This document shows, one piece after another, positions 47,401 to 59,700 of a stretch of 60,000 nt of DNA. This DNA comes from Nematostella vectensis (taxonomy: Eukaryota > Cnidaria > Anthozoa > Actiniaria > Edwardsiidae), in NCBI RefSeq assembly GCF_932526225.1, contig NC_064048.1, positions 5,564,627 through 5,624,626 of the forward strand, in the 5' to 3' direction. Below the pieces are notes generated by a model. It worked only from the letters and a program-made list of their open reading frames with translations. It was not told where the DNA came from and searched no databases. Numbering within the stretch: the first letter of the stretch is position 1; every line of letters starts with the position of its first letter. The position numbers and the translations under genes were made by a program.

Positions 47401-49785
47401 TATAGAGTTTACCTAAGCTAATCCTGGCGTGACTGAAGAGGGGTATCGCGAAAGAAAAACCACTGTTTTGAGACCATTTGGGGGATGCGAGGCTTCCAAC
47501 CTATCCTGGAAAGATTGACTTAAAATATAGCTTAGAAGTAGGGACCACAGGATCTTAGTCTTAATCTTTTAGATGCCTTTCTGAAATCACAGTGATTTTT
47601 CACTGATGTTTCGAACATTAGTCCTTCCCCTCAGCAAAAAGGGGGGGATTGCTTGTACATAAGTTCTTAAGGGCCTAAACGTCAAATTTTCACTTCCTTT
47701 CCCTTTTCACTTCCTTTCCCTTTGGGTCCAGTAGAATTATCCAAGAAAATACTCGCATACTACAATTCTTTGATATGCTTTGGCTTTCTAGCAATTTCCC
47801 AAGTGCTCGCAACGGGATGGTTCAAGCACTCTTGGAATTAATTTGTCTCTGTACTTGATCTGTTTCTTCAAAATCTTATCTTATGCCTCCATAAGACGAG
47901 CCAGCTATCCTAATGAGTTTACCGCCTTTTACAAAACGAATCATTATCTGGCGGTAGATAGCGGGCAGGCAGTGCTGGCGCAAAAACCGTCTTTCGTCTT
48001 TACCCGCCATGCGCTAGTGACGCCGCTTGTAATAATACGTACGTGCGCATTACCTTGAAATAAAGGCGGAACTCTAAGAAACTGACGCAAATGATGAATT
48101 GAGTTAAATTTTACAGAGTTTGACTGACATTATACTGAAACATTGAAGAGTGTCCATTATATTGCATTAATAGAATTGTTCATTTCCATCGGTTTATTCT
48201 AGCGGGTAACCAACATATTTTCAATTAAATAACGTCAACCAGACTTCATTCGTAGATTGTTATTTTGAAGTCCGCACAATGATAAACAGTAAGAAAGCTA
48301 GGGAAGAGGTATGGGAGGTCGATTTTTGTTCGAGTTATGGGAGGTCCAAGTTGCTGTGACTAAGAAGGTGGATGTATGGCCCGGGGATATTGTTTTAAGC
48401 TTGAGTTATCGGAGCTGTGAGTAACCAGGGTTCAAAAATATCGGTGTATCAGACCAGGCGCACATCATCAGCATTTATCATACCCGTCATATTAACCCCG
48501 TAGGCAATTCTCGAGTCCCGCAAAAGGCGACTTTATTAGCACTAATATACGTTAAGGTCTAAGGGTACTTATTAAAAAACATTCTGGCGATTAGGGGCTA
48601 TTGATGTTTTTGTCTGGCGTTGATGATATCTTCTGATTAAAAATGAGCCCAAAATTAAAGAGTCTTAGGATGTGAAGTCCGCTGAGCAGCAAGGTTTAAA
48701 GTTTTTGCTATCTATTTTTGCTAAAGCGAAACGTTATATAGATTAACAACATTTTATAACATAAACAAAAAGAGATTTGAAAAGCCCGTTCCCGTTGGAG
48801 CATGATGATTCCCGTTCCCGGTAGACAAATCCCATTCCAAGTAATCATTATCCTGTTTTCCTGGCTTAAAAAAATTAGGCGAATCCCGGATCACGTTTTA
48901 ACCCTTCAGGACACTGATAACATAAACGATGAAGAAATTCGAGTTTGTTATGTGATTATTGATTTGAAGGAAGCCGCATTAATAGTAATTAAGCTGCAGG
49001 TTCACCTTCAGCATAGCTAGGAGTAAAACATAGGAACTGTTACTGAAACCTATCTGCTTTTTGTCTTAGGCATACAGATAGCAGAGAGAGTTCCACCACA
49101 TATGATCACAGCACAAAGAATTCAGCGATTCTTTATCATCGATGAACCCGACGATCCGAGTACTCACCGAATACTCCGTAGAGCACCCGAGTTTCCGGGA
49201 GCCAGTCGGACGAAGCGTGATGTAAAAGCGTCGTTCTATGACGTAATATTTGCAGTTGACAGCTCTGGGTCTATAAAAGAGACAGGTTTTAGAGCGGGAA
49301 TAAGAGCATTGCGTATCCTCATCTCACGCGCCAAGCCAACGACTATCTACTCAGCAGTTTCATATTCTGAGCATGCGCACATTGAGTTTTCATTCAAAAG
49401 TCCCAAGGAAGCCGTGTCGCTCCTACACAGTGCCCGTTTCCTGGGATTCCGAACAAATACCCAAGACGCATTGCGGGAATGCAGGAATTTATTCACCAAT
49501 AAGACATCGGGAGTGCGCATGCGCAGCCACAAGAGGGTGCTGATTGTTACTGACGGGCGCTCAAATGTTGATAAAGAGCTGACTTTGTACCAGGCCTTCC
49601 AGCTTAAGCTTATGGGTGTAGAGGTGTTTGTAGTCGCTGTTGGAAAGTACATAGAAGGGATTGAGGAGATCTTAGGAATGGCAAGTTCATTTGAAAAGCA
49701 CCTCTTTCGTGTCGAGTCACTTGCGGGATTCGCGCGGGTCGTTAGGATGATTCCACCATGGCCTTACCGCTCCCGAGGAAACTAA
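44486..49785 (+). CDS. Secreted vWA-domain protein 1 with RxKR propeptide site
   Basis: Two exons, 44486-44594 and 49070-49785, join in phase 1 to give 274 residues. A second donor 6 nt earlier, in the same phase, is possible. Exon 1 encodes a signal peptide (LGLLLILAFF core) and then DIWETAG, shared with the next gene. Exon 2 starts with a propeptide-like stretch. RTKR at residues 83-86 is a furin-type site placed just before a vWA domain (about 92-260). The MIDAS is complete: DSSGS at 100-104, a Thr in TNT at 165-167 and Asp 198 in VTDGRS. An NKT glycosylation site lies near 180. The family binds extracellular ligands through a divalent metal. The protein ends shortly after the domain. The 4.5 kb intron could hide another phase-1 exon. 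Confidence 0.78.
45240..45310. repeat. Long C-run in vWA1 intron
   Basis: A run of about 30 C with one A (45281-45304) is surrounded by ordinary AT-rich DNA. A 188-codon minus-strand frame crosses it but shows only low-complexity Gly there, and I do not call it. Confidence 0.7.
45614..46514. mobile_element. ~900 bp TIR element in vWA1 intron
   Basis: The left end GAGCGGTCATTAATTA plus a G-run is mirrored at the right end by a C-run plus TAATTAATGACCGCTC. The interior has no transposase frame. TCTAA occurs on both outer sides, but no clean target duplication can be fixed. A smaller TIR element is nested inside. Confidence 0.75.
45846..45984. mobile_element. 139 bp MITE nested in the ~900 bp element
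   Basis: GCTAAGTTCAAACGTCG at the left and its reverse complement at the right are followed inward by TTATCCATG and GCCGTATTCA, with near-perfect arms of about 55 bp. Confidence 0.8.
46862..47128 (-). CDS. Hypothetical 88-residue minus-strand ORF with upstream TATA motif
   Basis: I do not recognise this protein. Residues alternate hydrophobic and polar in a way that looks coding (FLQITVSDNRKPLTIACT, then KVFLLFSRIL), unlike most open frames here. A TATATAAG motif on the minus strand (47199-47206) is about 75 nt upstream of the ATG. A 12-codon upstream frame lies between them. No polyadenylation signal is evident on the minus strand. It lies in the intron of vWA gene 1, opposite strand. It could be a small intronic gene, an exon of an unseen gene, or chance. 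Confidence 0.25.
   Translation of the reverse strand: MKRFLQITVSDNRKPLTIACTDKNLFHVVDISADETSCKVFLLFSRILVNSQGQIGNIITQEDLRGDNTKDGLQERKELSYRIEYTTI
47140..49060. other. 3' part of vWA1 intron; no gene recognised
   Basis: I see no exon with consistent phase and no transposon ends. Short open frames such as 47843-48058 and 48802-49020 have no domain features. A direct repeat of CACTTCCTTTCCCTTT lies at 47690-47720. Confidence 0.4.
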
Positions 49786-49813
49786 GATAGAGTGACTGAC
49801 CGAGACTATGTGC

Positions 49814-49960
49814 GCTACTCATTGCGTGACATATATTATAATGGAAGTGTATCGCGTGACCAATTTTTCGTGCCATAGGTATTGCGTGACCAATTTAGCT
49901 TACAATAGGTATTGCGTGACAGAGACTACGTCTGTTATGAGTATTCCGTAACATAAGGCT
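49814..49960. repeat. Short ~30 bp tandem repeat after vWA1
   Basis: GTATTGCGTGACCAATTT and variants recur about four times immediately after the vWA1 stop codon. It is degenerate and may be part of the 3' untranslated region. Confidence 0.6.
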
Positions 49961-50042
49961 ACCATGCGACTGTAGCCTAGTCATTTGGCCGTTCTTACCC
50001 TTGCTTTTGTTTTTGTTTTTTCTGTACCAAGTAGGAGATTAT

Positions 50043-50294
50043 CATATCAAGAAAATTTAGCCAAAAATTGTCGTTTTTCCCAGGCGCGGTCACTTCCATA
50101 TAAAGAAACTAATATATTCCTTATTTGGAAAACCTGCACGGTTTTCCGTGCAGGTGCTTCGCAAACTTTGTAAATTGTATTCAGAAGGGAAAAACAGTGG
50201 CTGTGGCCATCTTTAATTAATGGAGGAAGCCTCTGAAAAGAAACTAAAATTCCTCGGTACCAGACCGCTAAAACGACAACGGTTCCTTCATATG
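50043..50294 (+). repeat. Dispersed ~260 bp repeat, copy downstream of vWA1
   Basis: Member of the family at 3745-4015, with TTTTTCCCAG, GGTCACTTCCATATAA and terminal TTCATATG. About 20 bp is missing after CCTGCACG, where a small CGTGCAGG duplication has formed. Confidence 0.7.
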
Positions 50295-50463
50295 ATTACA
50301 GTAAATAACCAATCAATGGCGTATGCGTTTGAAAAGCTCACACAAATAGATGACTGTTTAACTTTTTTCTACATCAGCAACCCAATGGTCCACGCTTGGG
50401 CGTATAACACATAGCGCAGACGTCATTATATAAGCAGAAAGCTTACGGTCCCCACAGGAATAA

Positions 50464-50501
50464 TGATATGGCGGGGGTTGGATACAACCCCCGCCATATC
50501 A
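50464..50501. repeat. Perfect 38 bp palindrome
   Basis: TGATATGGCGGGGGTTG and its exact reverse complement are separated by GATA. This is a strong hairpin or cruciform candidate in otherwise unstructured DNA. Confidence 0.9.
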
Positions 50502-50622
50502 AATGGGTTATGCACATGGCTTGTAGGGGAGGGGAGGGGGGCGGGTTTGACTCCAGGTTGTTGTCTGTATGGGGTAGGGCATGGTCATTTCTGATATGCA
50601 TGTCTTTTCCAATTAGGGTAGG

Positions 50623-51072
50623 CATATCAATATTTGGGTGACCTTAAAACCCGCTCGGTCAATCTCTTGGAGGCCTGGGTCTAAGGACTTTATAGGATTA
50701 GTAAAATAATATTTGACCAAGCGAGCAAGTTTTGCTTAATAATTTTTGCCTGGAGTCTCAAATTTACAAAAATCAGTATTTTTTACCATCATATCAAACA
50801 TATTCCCCAAGGATAGTTTCCTTCGTATGTATTGCCTTATATGGTCATTGATGCCCATATTTAGAAGAGCTAAAGTTTTCCCGCTCCCTGATCTCCAGAA
50901 AATATGGTGAAAAATGCTGATTCCTGTCAATTTGAGACTCGTGGCAAGAATTTGTCCAAAAACACCTGACAGCTCGGTCAAATTTTTATCTCACTAATCT
51001 TGAAAAGCCCTTAGACCCAGGCCTCCCAGAGATTGACCGAGCGGGTTTGAAGGTCACCCAAATATTGATATG
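50623..51072. mobile_element. Foldback element with ~80 bp arms
   Basis: The arms run from CATATCAATATTTGGGTGACC through CGCTCGGTCAATCTCT to GGCCTGGGTCTAAG, and their reverse complement ends at 51072. The interior (50790-51000) resembles a piece of the PAN gene introns at 7146-7370 and 21927-22150. It has no coding capacity. Confidence 0.75.
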
Positions 51073-51187
51073 GTTTTCTGGAGATCGGGGAGCTGGGAAA
51101 CTTTAGCTCTTCTAAATATGGGCATCTATGCTCATATAAGGTAATACCTACGATGAAAAATATCTGTGGGGAAAATGTTTGATATGG
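51073..51187. repeat. Inverted copy of 50790-50907
   Basis: Just outside the foldback, the minus strand repeats CATATCAAACAT, CTTATATG, ATGCCCATATTTAGAAGAGC and TCTCCAGAAAA from inside it. The locus is therefore a nested inverted structure rather than one simple element. Confidence 0.7.
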
Positions 51188-51736
51188 GCTACGAGCCCAT
51201 GTGCTGCCACCCATGTACCAAAACAAGTGTGATATGTACGTGTTTTCCTGTATATAAAGAATTTCCTCCGCCCTATAGTTCGACAAAGTAATATAAGTTG
51301 AAGTAGGGAAGTTCGTTTAAAAAAACATATATGCTCTACTATTTTATTATAGCTCTTCTTATACACACCCATATAGGTACGAACTGCTTCGCCTAGTATG
51401 CACATTAATTAATAAACGTGAGTTAGTTTGTGTGCACTGTCAGTGAAAATGGGACCACAGACCAGCGTTTTCCCTGGAACTCGGTAAGGATTGACGTCTT
51501 TATCTCAGGAAAAAAAGTGCAGTTTTAAGTACCCGATGTATAGATGTCTGGGTTATTATAGACAGAAATGCAAAGCTCAGCTGTACTAGTGTACTTACTA
51601 TCGATAGTAAGCAAGCAAGGCTCAGGCCTTTAAAATGAAAATCAAGCAAGAAAAGAGCACCGCATTCGTCTTTGAAGAAAACAATGAGAGTAGCAAAACT
51701 GACTGATAAAAAAGAGGAACAAAGCCTCTCCCCACG

Positions 51737-52007
51737 CATATCAATAAAATTTAGCCAAAAATTGTCGTTTTTTCAGACGCGGTCACTTCCATATAAGGAA
51801 ACTAATATATTCCTTATTTGGAAAACCTGCACGATTCTTGTCATTTTTAGGGCTGCCGTACCGCAGGTGCTTCGCAAACTTTGTGAATTGTATTCAGAAG
51901 AGAACAACAGTGACTGTGACCATCTGTAGTCAATGGAGAAAGCCTCTGAAAAGAAGCTCAAATTCTTGAGTACCAGACCCCTAAAACGACAACGGTTTCT
52001 TCATATG
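51737..52007 (+). repeat. Dispersed ~260 bp repeat, second copy between the vWA genes
   Basis: Full-length member, closest to the PAN-intron copies. It keeps the plus-strand reading RSLPYKETNIF seen in other members, and CAG precedes the conserved part. Confidence 0.7.
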
Positions 52008-52019
52008 TCAAATATCAAA

Positions 52020-52780
52020 TAGCTCCTATTTATTAGCCCTATTTTTAAACAAAGACGTAAATTACAGGACTTATATAAACTTGCTTGCGGCATTTCTTAA
52101 AGCTATCCATTGCTTAGGCGTTGTGACGACAGAGAAGTGTTATTAGATGTAGTCATTGCGCCCTAGGCCTCTTCTGGAGAACAATACGAATGTCACCATG
52201 CTCCTAATGTTACTATGCACGCACATTCAAATCTGGGCAGACAAATTAACAGGGAAACCTTAATAATACCTCCATATTGCAGACATTTGCCAAAGTCGTG
52301 ATTTTATTGCTAGTAATTTGAACCTAGAGCAGGCGTACAAATACTGTACATATTTATTGATAATAAAGGCACCATTGCCAAGCAAATGGTTGAAGTACTT
52401 TGAAGCTTTTGCCAAATTTGTCATGCAAGACCCTAACATTTCATTTGCTATTTCATAGCAAAGCAATTGTGATGGTAAGAGCGCGCTTAAAGACGCATTA
52501 TGGAATGGGCTAGTTTAATGAAGATAGGGCTGTCCATTGTTTAGATACAACAAGGAAGATTTTTAAAACCTGTGCATTTGCCTTTAATTACAAGGCCAAT
52601 GTAGAGGATTCAACAGGGAAAAGGACCACTTTTATGTGACATCTGCGTCATTTGGGGACTATCATATACTTTATTATTGTGTGTTAGCCATCATATGGCT
52701 AGCTTTAATTTTGTCTCAAAACTTAATGAACTTCTACGTATGAAAACCCCATAAAGAGGTCATCATTTAGTTATCTAAAG
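52020..52780. other. Spacer between vWA genes; nothing recognised
   Basis: Unique AT-rich sequence. No exon, repeat array or element ends are apparent. Confidence 0.4.
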
Positions 52781-52784
52781 ACAC

Positions 52785-52954
52785 ACGCGCACTTGTAGTT
52801 TCGCGACCTTGTTCTATTTTGAGGGTCTTAAGGTTCTCGGTCCACTTTAATTAAGATGACAACTGAGCTTGTAAATACATCAGTTTTTTTTTCATTCAGA
52901 CAATCAAATGATCAATCATAGATGGCGAGTCAAAGGTTCTGTGATGAAAGTAAT
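52785..52954. repeat. Left arm of a 2.1 kb spaced inverted repeat
   Basis: CGCGACCTTG, CTATTTTGAGGGTC, AAATGATCAAT and ATAGATGGCGAGTCAAAGG recur in reverse complement at 54689-54890. The arms are highly similar at their ends and more diverged in the middle. Confidence 0.7.
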
Positions 52955-53148
52955 TGCCTAACAGCTATATTTCTTTGAACAACTCAAACTCTCGGTGGCA
53001 GCCCACCCCGGCTCTTTGATCTCGTTACACACTTGGATATAAATCGACAATTGTCCTAACAATCCTATTGTCCCCTATAGTTCCTATCCCCACCCTAGCT
53101 ACAAATGTGAACTCGAGAACATAGTGTCAGTATAAATTGTCAAGTCCT

Positions 53149-53290
53149 CAACATACATCCATCCCACAACACCACACCAACATACATCCATCCCACAACA
53201 CCACACCAACATAATCCATCCTACAACACCACACCACACCAACATACATCCGTCCCACAACACCACACCACACCCCAACCTACCCCACCC
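53149..53290. repeat. 29 bp minisatellite upstream of vWA2
   Basis: CATCCCACAACACCAC is repeated about four times with a 29 bp period, then decays into CCACCCCACCCC. It lies about 450 bp before the vWA2 start codon. Confidence 0.85.
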
Positions 53291-53646
53291 CACCCCATTA
53301 CAATAAACGTCCCACCTCTTGAACCTCTCGCGCGACATTCAAGAGCATTCATTGTGAGGATTTATCATCAAGTCCTCACAGACAACACAAGCTTTGCCAA
53401 AACTGCTTGATACCACAACCACAATACTCCTAAACGCGGTATCCGATGACACGAGGTCACACATGAAGAAAAACAGCCCCTAGGGGTGATCTTCAGTTCC
53501 TAGCGCTTATCATCGACGGGTAGGAAGTGTGAATCAAAGCATGTTATAAGAGGATACCTCTCTTATCGGTCTACAAAAGCTCGCTAGAAATCTCGTCAGC
53601 ATTCTAGTATAAGTTTCATTTAATTATCGACAGCCGAGTTATTGGC

Positions 53647-53653
53647 TATAAAA
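53647..53653 (+). promoter_or_regulatory. TATA box of vWA gene 2
   Basis: TATAAAA lies 97 bp upstream of the ATG at 53744, consistent with a transcription start near 53677. Confidence 0.55.
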
Positions 53654-53743
53654 GAGTCGCCAGAGCCGCTTAAGATAAAACAGCAACGTGTTAAAGACAC
53701 GCATTTATCGAGCTTCTGAGTTGCGAAGACGCAAGTTGTGAGT

Positions 53744-56700
53744 ATGAGTATTCGTACGGTGATCTCCCTTCTCGTGTTCGTTGGTGGGTTATGTGTTGCG
53801 GTTGGTAGCATTTGGGAAACTGCCGGAAGAGGAAGAAGTCCTTTTAGCTGTAAGTACCACGAGACGTTTAAAGGACTTTATGGGTTTGTAAAACGATCGA
53901 AAGATAAACGTTTGTAAGTTTATAATAAGAGGGGGCCGGCAACAATGGAACGCGAAAAAAAAAGAGATAAACACGGTAGATCTATTTTGTCAAAAACGGC
54001 AATAGACGAATCTCGTGCAAAAACATTCCAAGCTCAAACATGGTTATTGTAAAAACGGTTTTTTTATTGCAACATCTCAATATTTCAAAACCAATTCAAG
54101 AGAGCTAGAGAAGTTAGGGCCTAGTAAATATGTTTCCCGTCTTCAGAAGTATAAAATGTTATAAAGTCTGTTGTCTAGCTATTTGGTAAGGACTTAAAAA
54201 GAGCATTCAGTATTTTCACGTAATACTCCACTAATTTATTGTTTATCATCTAAAGGGAACTAGAGAAAGTGTTGAAATCTAGACAACTGATTCTGTTATT
54301 AAATTCTCGACTTTCCAATCGCGTCAATGCTGAGTCCAAAAAAGCGAGATAGAGACCGGGCGAGTTGAGCTCAGGAGGGGGAGGCCAACAAATACCTCCA
54401 AGTTCTTCCAGCTAATTGGCACATCGTTCATCGTAAATTGCTTAGTATTTCTCAGAATTAAAAGGATTTGGGGCGGGTCGGGGGACAGGTCCTGTGTAGT
54501 GTTTAATTCTTTCCTGAGTGATTGCTGATACTCTTATTGGATAGCTGACAAGGCACAGCTAAGCTCACCAAAATAAGCTTACACATTCGCCTCTAAATGC
54601 TCAGAAAATAGTTGTCCGTCCTTGGTTGACTTATCAGATGGCGTACTTTTCGTAATAGGTTTATGATTACAAACATAAGTATTTCAAATTACTTTCATCA
54701 CAAAACCTTTGACTCGCCATCTATTATTGATCATTTGAGTGACTGAATGAAGGGGAAACTTTAGCGTGATGTATCCACAAGCACATTTAATCTCTTAGCT
54801 CGAGAGGACTCCCACACAGCTCTCAGCCTATAAAAAACCCAACACCTGACCCTCAAAATAGAGCAAGGTCGCAAAACTTCAAGTGCGCTTATGGCTTTTG
54901 TTAACTAATTGTTAAACTCTTCATGTGTTTTTCATAAAGACGTTTATCGATGAAAAAATCTTTAGAACTTGATTAATTTTTTGAAACATAGTTCTTATCC
55001 AATCATTTGTCCTTGGGCAGTGTTTTCATTGCCCTTTTTAAGGTGGTCGCAGCCAATGTTCGCATGCTCGACAATTTGTCACTAAGAAAACTTCTTCGCT
55101 CCTGCGAATTTTTTTCTGTGCGTTTCAACGAAACTATTTAGTAGCTTTTTTCATTTGCTCGAGACTATTTGGTAGAGGTTTCCGTAGATACATAGACATG
55201 TTATATGTATGTTTAATCACCGTTCACAAAATAACTCGAGTCTATGAGTATCCTCGATTGCCCTCTTCCTAACTTTGAGTGGCATCGCCTCTTGAGTTTA
55301 TCTGCGTCATAACATTAAGGAAGCTTCAGATCAGCTTATTACTCGTATTTTCCTCAAACTAATTGGTTTTCAAGTAAAAAGATTTCCGGAGTATTGCGTG
55401 TACTTTCCTGTGTTAGGGGAAGATGCGCTCGAAGTTCTTAGATCATCACGCATACAGGGGGAAAATGAAAATAAAAACGTAAATGAGGGAAACTGAATTG
55501 CTAACCTCATCAAAATAGGCTTAAACATTTGCCTCTAAACGCTAAGAGTAAAGCTTATTGCAGGCCCGTACCCAAGGGGGTGCAGGGGTTGCGAACGCAC
55601 CCCCCCCCCTCCACAACAGCCCAAGGTCCACTTTTGGTTCCCAATGGATGTTCTATTTGTAGACAAAACCACGAAGCATAAGCTAGATCACTCTAGTACG
55701 TAGCCAAATCCGACAATAAACGTTCTGTGGAGATACTGCAAAGGCATGAAAAAATCCCATTTTGTTTTTTCGGGGATAGTCAGATTAATATCAGAGAACT
55801 TATTACCTCCCCCCCCCCCTCCCCTCCCGGAAAAATTAGTTACATTTTTTCGGATTTCCTGGGTACGGGCTATGGTCACATTCAATTTGTTAAAACCTAT
55901 TTTTCACTGCCCCACCCACCACCATGACTCACGGCACACACGGCTTACTTTGAACATCGCTAGCCTTTAACACACGTATATCTCAATTGATAAAAAGGAA
56001 AGTCACATAAGGTATATAATATAACATCCAAAGCATGTTATTCGACCACATCACAAAACCGCATAGATTTTTTCAGTTAACAAACTAACAACAGTGCTGA
56101 CAAACGACATCGATGATTTGAGGAGCCCCGCTGTTCATGTGGTTTTAGTTGTTGGATGGCGATAATTCCTCGATAATAGGCGCTTTAAACAAGCCCCAGG
56201 GAGAGGGCGATGGATGTTTTCTTAAATCAAGGGAATTTAGCAAAGAATCTCGTTTTTTTTTTCAATCGCGATCTCTTCCATTTAAGCGAAGGTGTGATTC
56301 TCTCTTGAATACCTGCAAACTCGGCTTTGTAAGCTATTTTAAAAATCACTCTCGATGATTTGGATGAATCAGTACCCAAGCTTTTTCAGGGCTTTTGCGC
56401 CTTAAAATCTATCAGAGCTCACAGGCAGGCTACATAGAATATCTGTCCACTTATTTGCATTTCCCTTGTATTTACTGGCTCTTTCTATATCGAGATGAAG
56501 TCCCATTGTGAACTCTTTGCGGACGGGTATACTAAAGTTGCTCCAAATTATGATCAAACGAAATCAAACGAACAAGGCTTCTCAACGGATTTTTCTTTGT
56601 GAGTCTCTTGAGCCACAGCCTAACAGCTTGAGGGAGGTGGGGGAAAAGGGGGGGGGGGGGTGGGCTACATAGAAGGCGAGCGCGCCGGAATGCGAGGCAT

Positions 56701-59700
56701 GATATGCTTTTTCATCGTTCCATACGGTATCAATAACTTGCGCATCCTAAAACATGTTCACTTGCTAGCGAGTCCGTTTGTAGCCCCATTCTTTTGCTCT
56801 CCGACTACTCGCATTTTCTTGTTGTGATCATTGAGCCGATGTTTCATCGTCTCAAATTCCATGTAAAATGCATGCCGGAAAACGATGACAACATATCCTG
56901 ATAATCAACCGATCTTGCGCCATCTCCCGGATGTACACCCGAGAATATAATGTCACAAACGGAAACTGATTTTTTTAAACCGCAGTCTGATAGCCTGTAT
57001 CCAAAATTCTATCGTACTTATAATTTCTAGAACTTTACAGAATAAATACAAAGCTTTCTAAAAACTTTCTACAATTGTGGAATGCATTATGGTATATCTA
57101 TAAAAAGCCAACGTTGTAAGTCCTCGAAATGTTCTGAACAAGATATTTTATTTTTACTTTTCTAGTGCTCGAATAGTTCAGTGTCAGATTTGCTCTCGTT
57201 GACATATCTTTTTGGTGCTTGAGAATTGCAAAGATAAGCCGTTTAATATGCTGTGACCAGTAATGCATCATAGGTCCCTTAGTCAGTCATTAGTCAGTCA
57301 GTCATATTTGTCAGGGAAAGTTGGCATTATTTGTTGTATCAAACGCAAAAGAATAAGTTCCTTTTTACAATATAAGGTGGCATTTATCTCGTTAAAGGCT
57401 GGCTTGGTTTTGATTGGCTTATTTCACAAAACTGTCAATGTGGCCACGATAGCACGCGTCGGCAGTAGCATAAAATGGCGGCGTGATTGGCCTTCTTTAA
57501 AAGTCGAGTCAAAACTGTGATACTGGCATGCTAGTATGGCTAGCTTAAAAGTATCTGTGAGCACGGGAGCGCGCGCGTCGCTCTTTAATAGGTACGACTA
57601 GAGAGAGCTGAAGCAGCATAACATACCATTCGTATGTCAAAAGTTATCAAAGTTCTGGATGATCCACCCTATAGTATAACGGATCTGATCAAAAATCTAT
57701 ATTTTCCAAACCCGCCTTAATAACAATTGATATGCTTTTTTTTATCAGTGTATAAGACTTCACATATCACAGAAAGAATTCCTGTAGAAAAAAAAAGTCC
57801 AAGGAAAAGTTACTGAATGATACAGAAAATTCGTTAAGAGGGAATAAACATCCGGGTTAGGTAATCTAAAAAAAAACAAACATTTGTAATGCTCACAAAG
57901 ATCAGGAGTTTGCATACAGAGAACATAAATGAAAAGGGTTAAAAGGTGTTTTCTATTTTATACAAGGAAGTGCAATCACACAGAACCAGCTTTTTGTTTC
58001 CAAATAAATTTTTAACTAAAATTGCAACCCAATGATTTACTGCATTTCCCTGTCTAAGAACAATTACGCAGATTATTAATTATATGCCTGCCTTTAGACC
58101 TTACCGCTATACAATAAATGTAGCTATGGATAATCTAAAGGGCTAGCATTCTCGGAGGAGTTGACTCTGTCATTTAGGATCAGAAATTAGGACATAGAAT
58201 GATAAGTAAAATCAGATGTGATTCGCAATGAAAAGGCATTTCTTTGCAATTTTTACATACAGGTGCTTTAATCAATTTCTCACCACACGCACTCTGCAAC
58301 AGCAACGATTCGGGTAACACTTTGGTGTCCGTCGCCCGTGCTCGGAAGCGAGAAAAAGCATACATTTTAAAATTGTATTTTAGATGTGGTAGGATTTCTT
58401 TATAAGGGGGGGGGGGGGGGGGATATGTTCGCGGATCGGCGGATTCGGCCCCGAAATGCTCACGGATTACGGATTTTTTTTATTATTTCAGCGGATTGGC
58501 GGATTATGGAAGTACGGCAGATCACGGACCACTTCACAATTCGGGCGCGGATTTTGGATTTTGACTGCTTTGACGGTCCAAATTTAGGATTTAAAAAAAA
58601 ATTCAATCGATGCTTTTCTTTATCTGTCAAACCATGCGAATCGAAAAAAAAAAAAATATGAGGATCCACAGATTTGCCCCAAAAATGTAGCGGGTCGGCG
58701 GATTTACATACCCTTATTCACCCCCCCCCCCCCCCCCCCTTTATAACAGCAGTAATTCTCGTTGGACCCAAACCCATTCTGCGTGCTTTATGCCACACAA
58801 GGAGCTCACGGCACGAGAACGATTTAAAACACGTGCACAATCCCACTAGGTCACGAAAACAATCCGGAGAGATAACGATTATCATTTATCGTCCGTGTAA
58901 TCACCGATTTCCTTCCAAATAGAGATTGACTGATAGCCAGTGGAATAACCGACAGTATCATGTAGAGACTTTCCGGACTTAAAGAGATCAGAGCATATCA
59001 TAATCCAGCAATGATTTGCTCTTTTAATGATAATGGCCACAATATAAACAGGACAGTTTTATAAATCGAAAGAGGTAGAGGCATTTAATACAATATTTGT
59101 CTGTGGAAATTTTAACGATAGACGTAATCATTGTAAGAAGATTAATAATGTATTTGTTCGGAGCTTGTTACATTTGGAACATAAAGAATGTCTTTAGTAA
59201 CAGAAGTTTAAGGGGTTAGCGTCATGGTACTGCGCATGTCTGGAGCCAGTGTAGGCATTTAATTGCCTACAAACAGTTCAAGTTTTAGCTGTCAATGCCT
59301 TGTTAAAATATTTTGCTATATTTTATTGACAACTATGTTTATTGACAGTTTATGGTCATTTCCTTTGAATTTAGCAAAAGCTCATAAGTCCATATTAGAA
59401 TTTGACTAAAATTCATTGTGTCCGGGCCGGAATGCTATTGCAAAGCTCTTAGCATGACACTGCCCTTTTAATGCTGCAAGGTCATTGTTCTAATATGCAT
59501 GACTCGATTGCAGATCTTCACCGCATTCCAAGCAGAAAGGAGACAGCAATGAAAATTGCACGAGACTTTCTCGGGTTCGACGCTGAGGCGCATGCTCTAC
59601 GCCGAGCCAGGCGATCGCTGGACGACGATACCGCAGGCTCTCGTTCGAAAAGGCAAATGCCGCTGGATCAATATAACGTCGTCTACATGGTGGACTCCTC

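Noticed and set aside
53099-53338. Trp/Cys/Gly-rich minus-strand open frame
   Set aside because: It is a translation of the 29 bp minisatellite and adjacent CCCCA-rich DNA.
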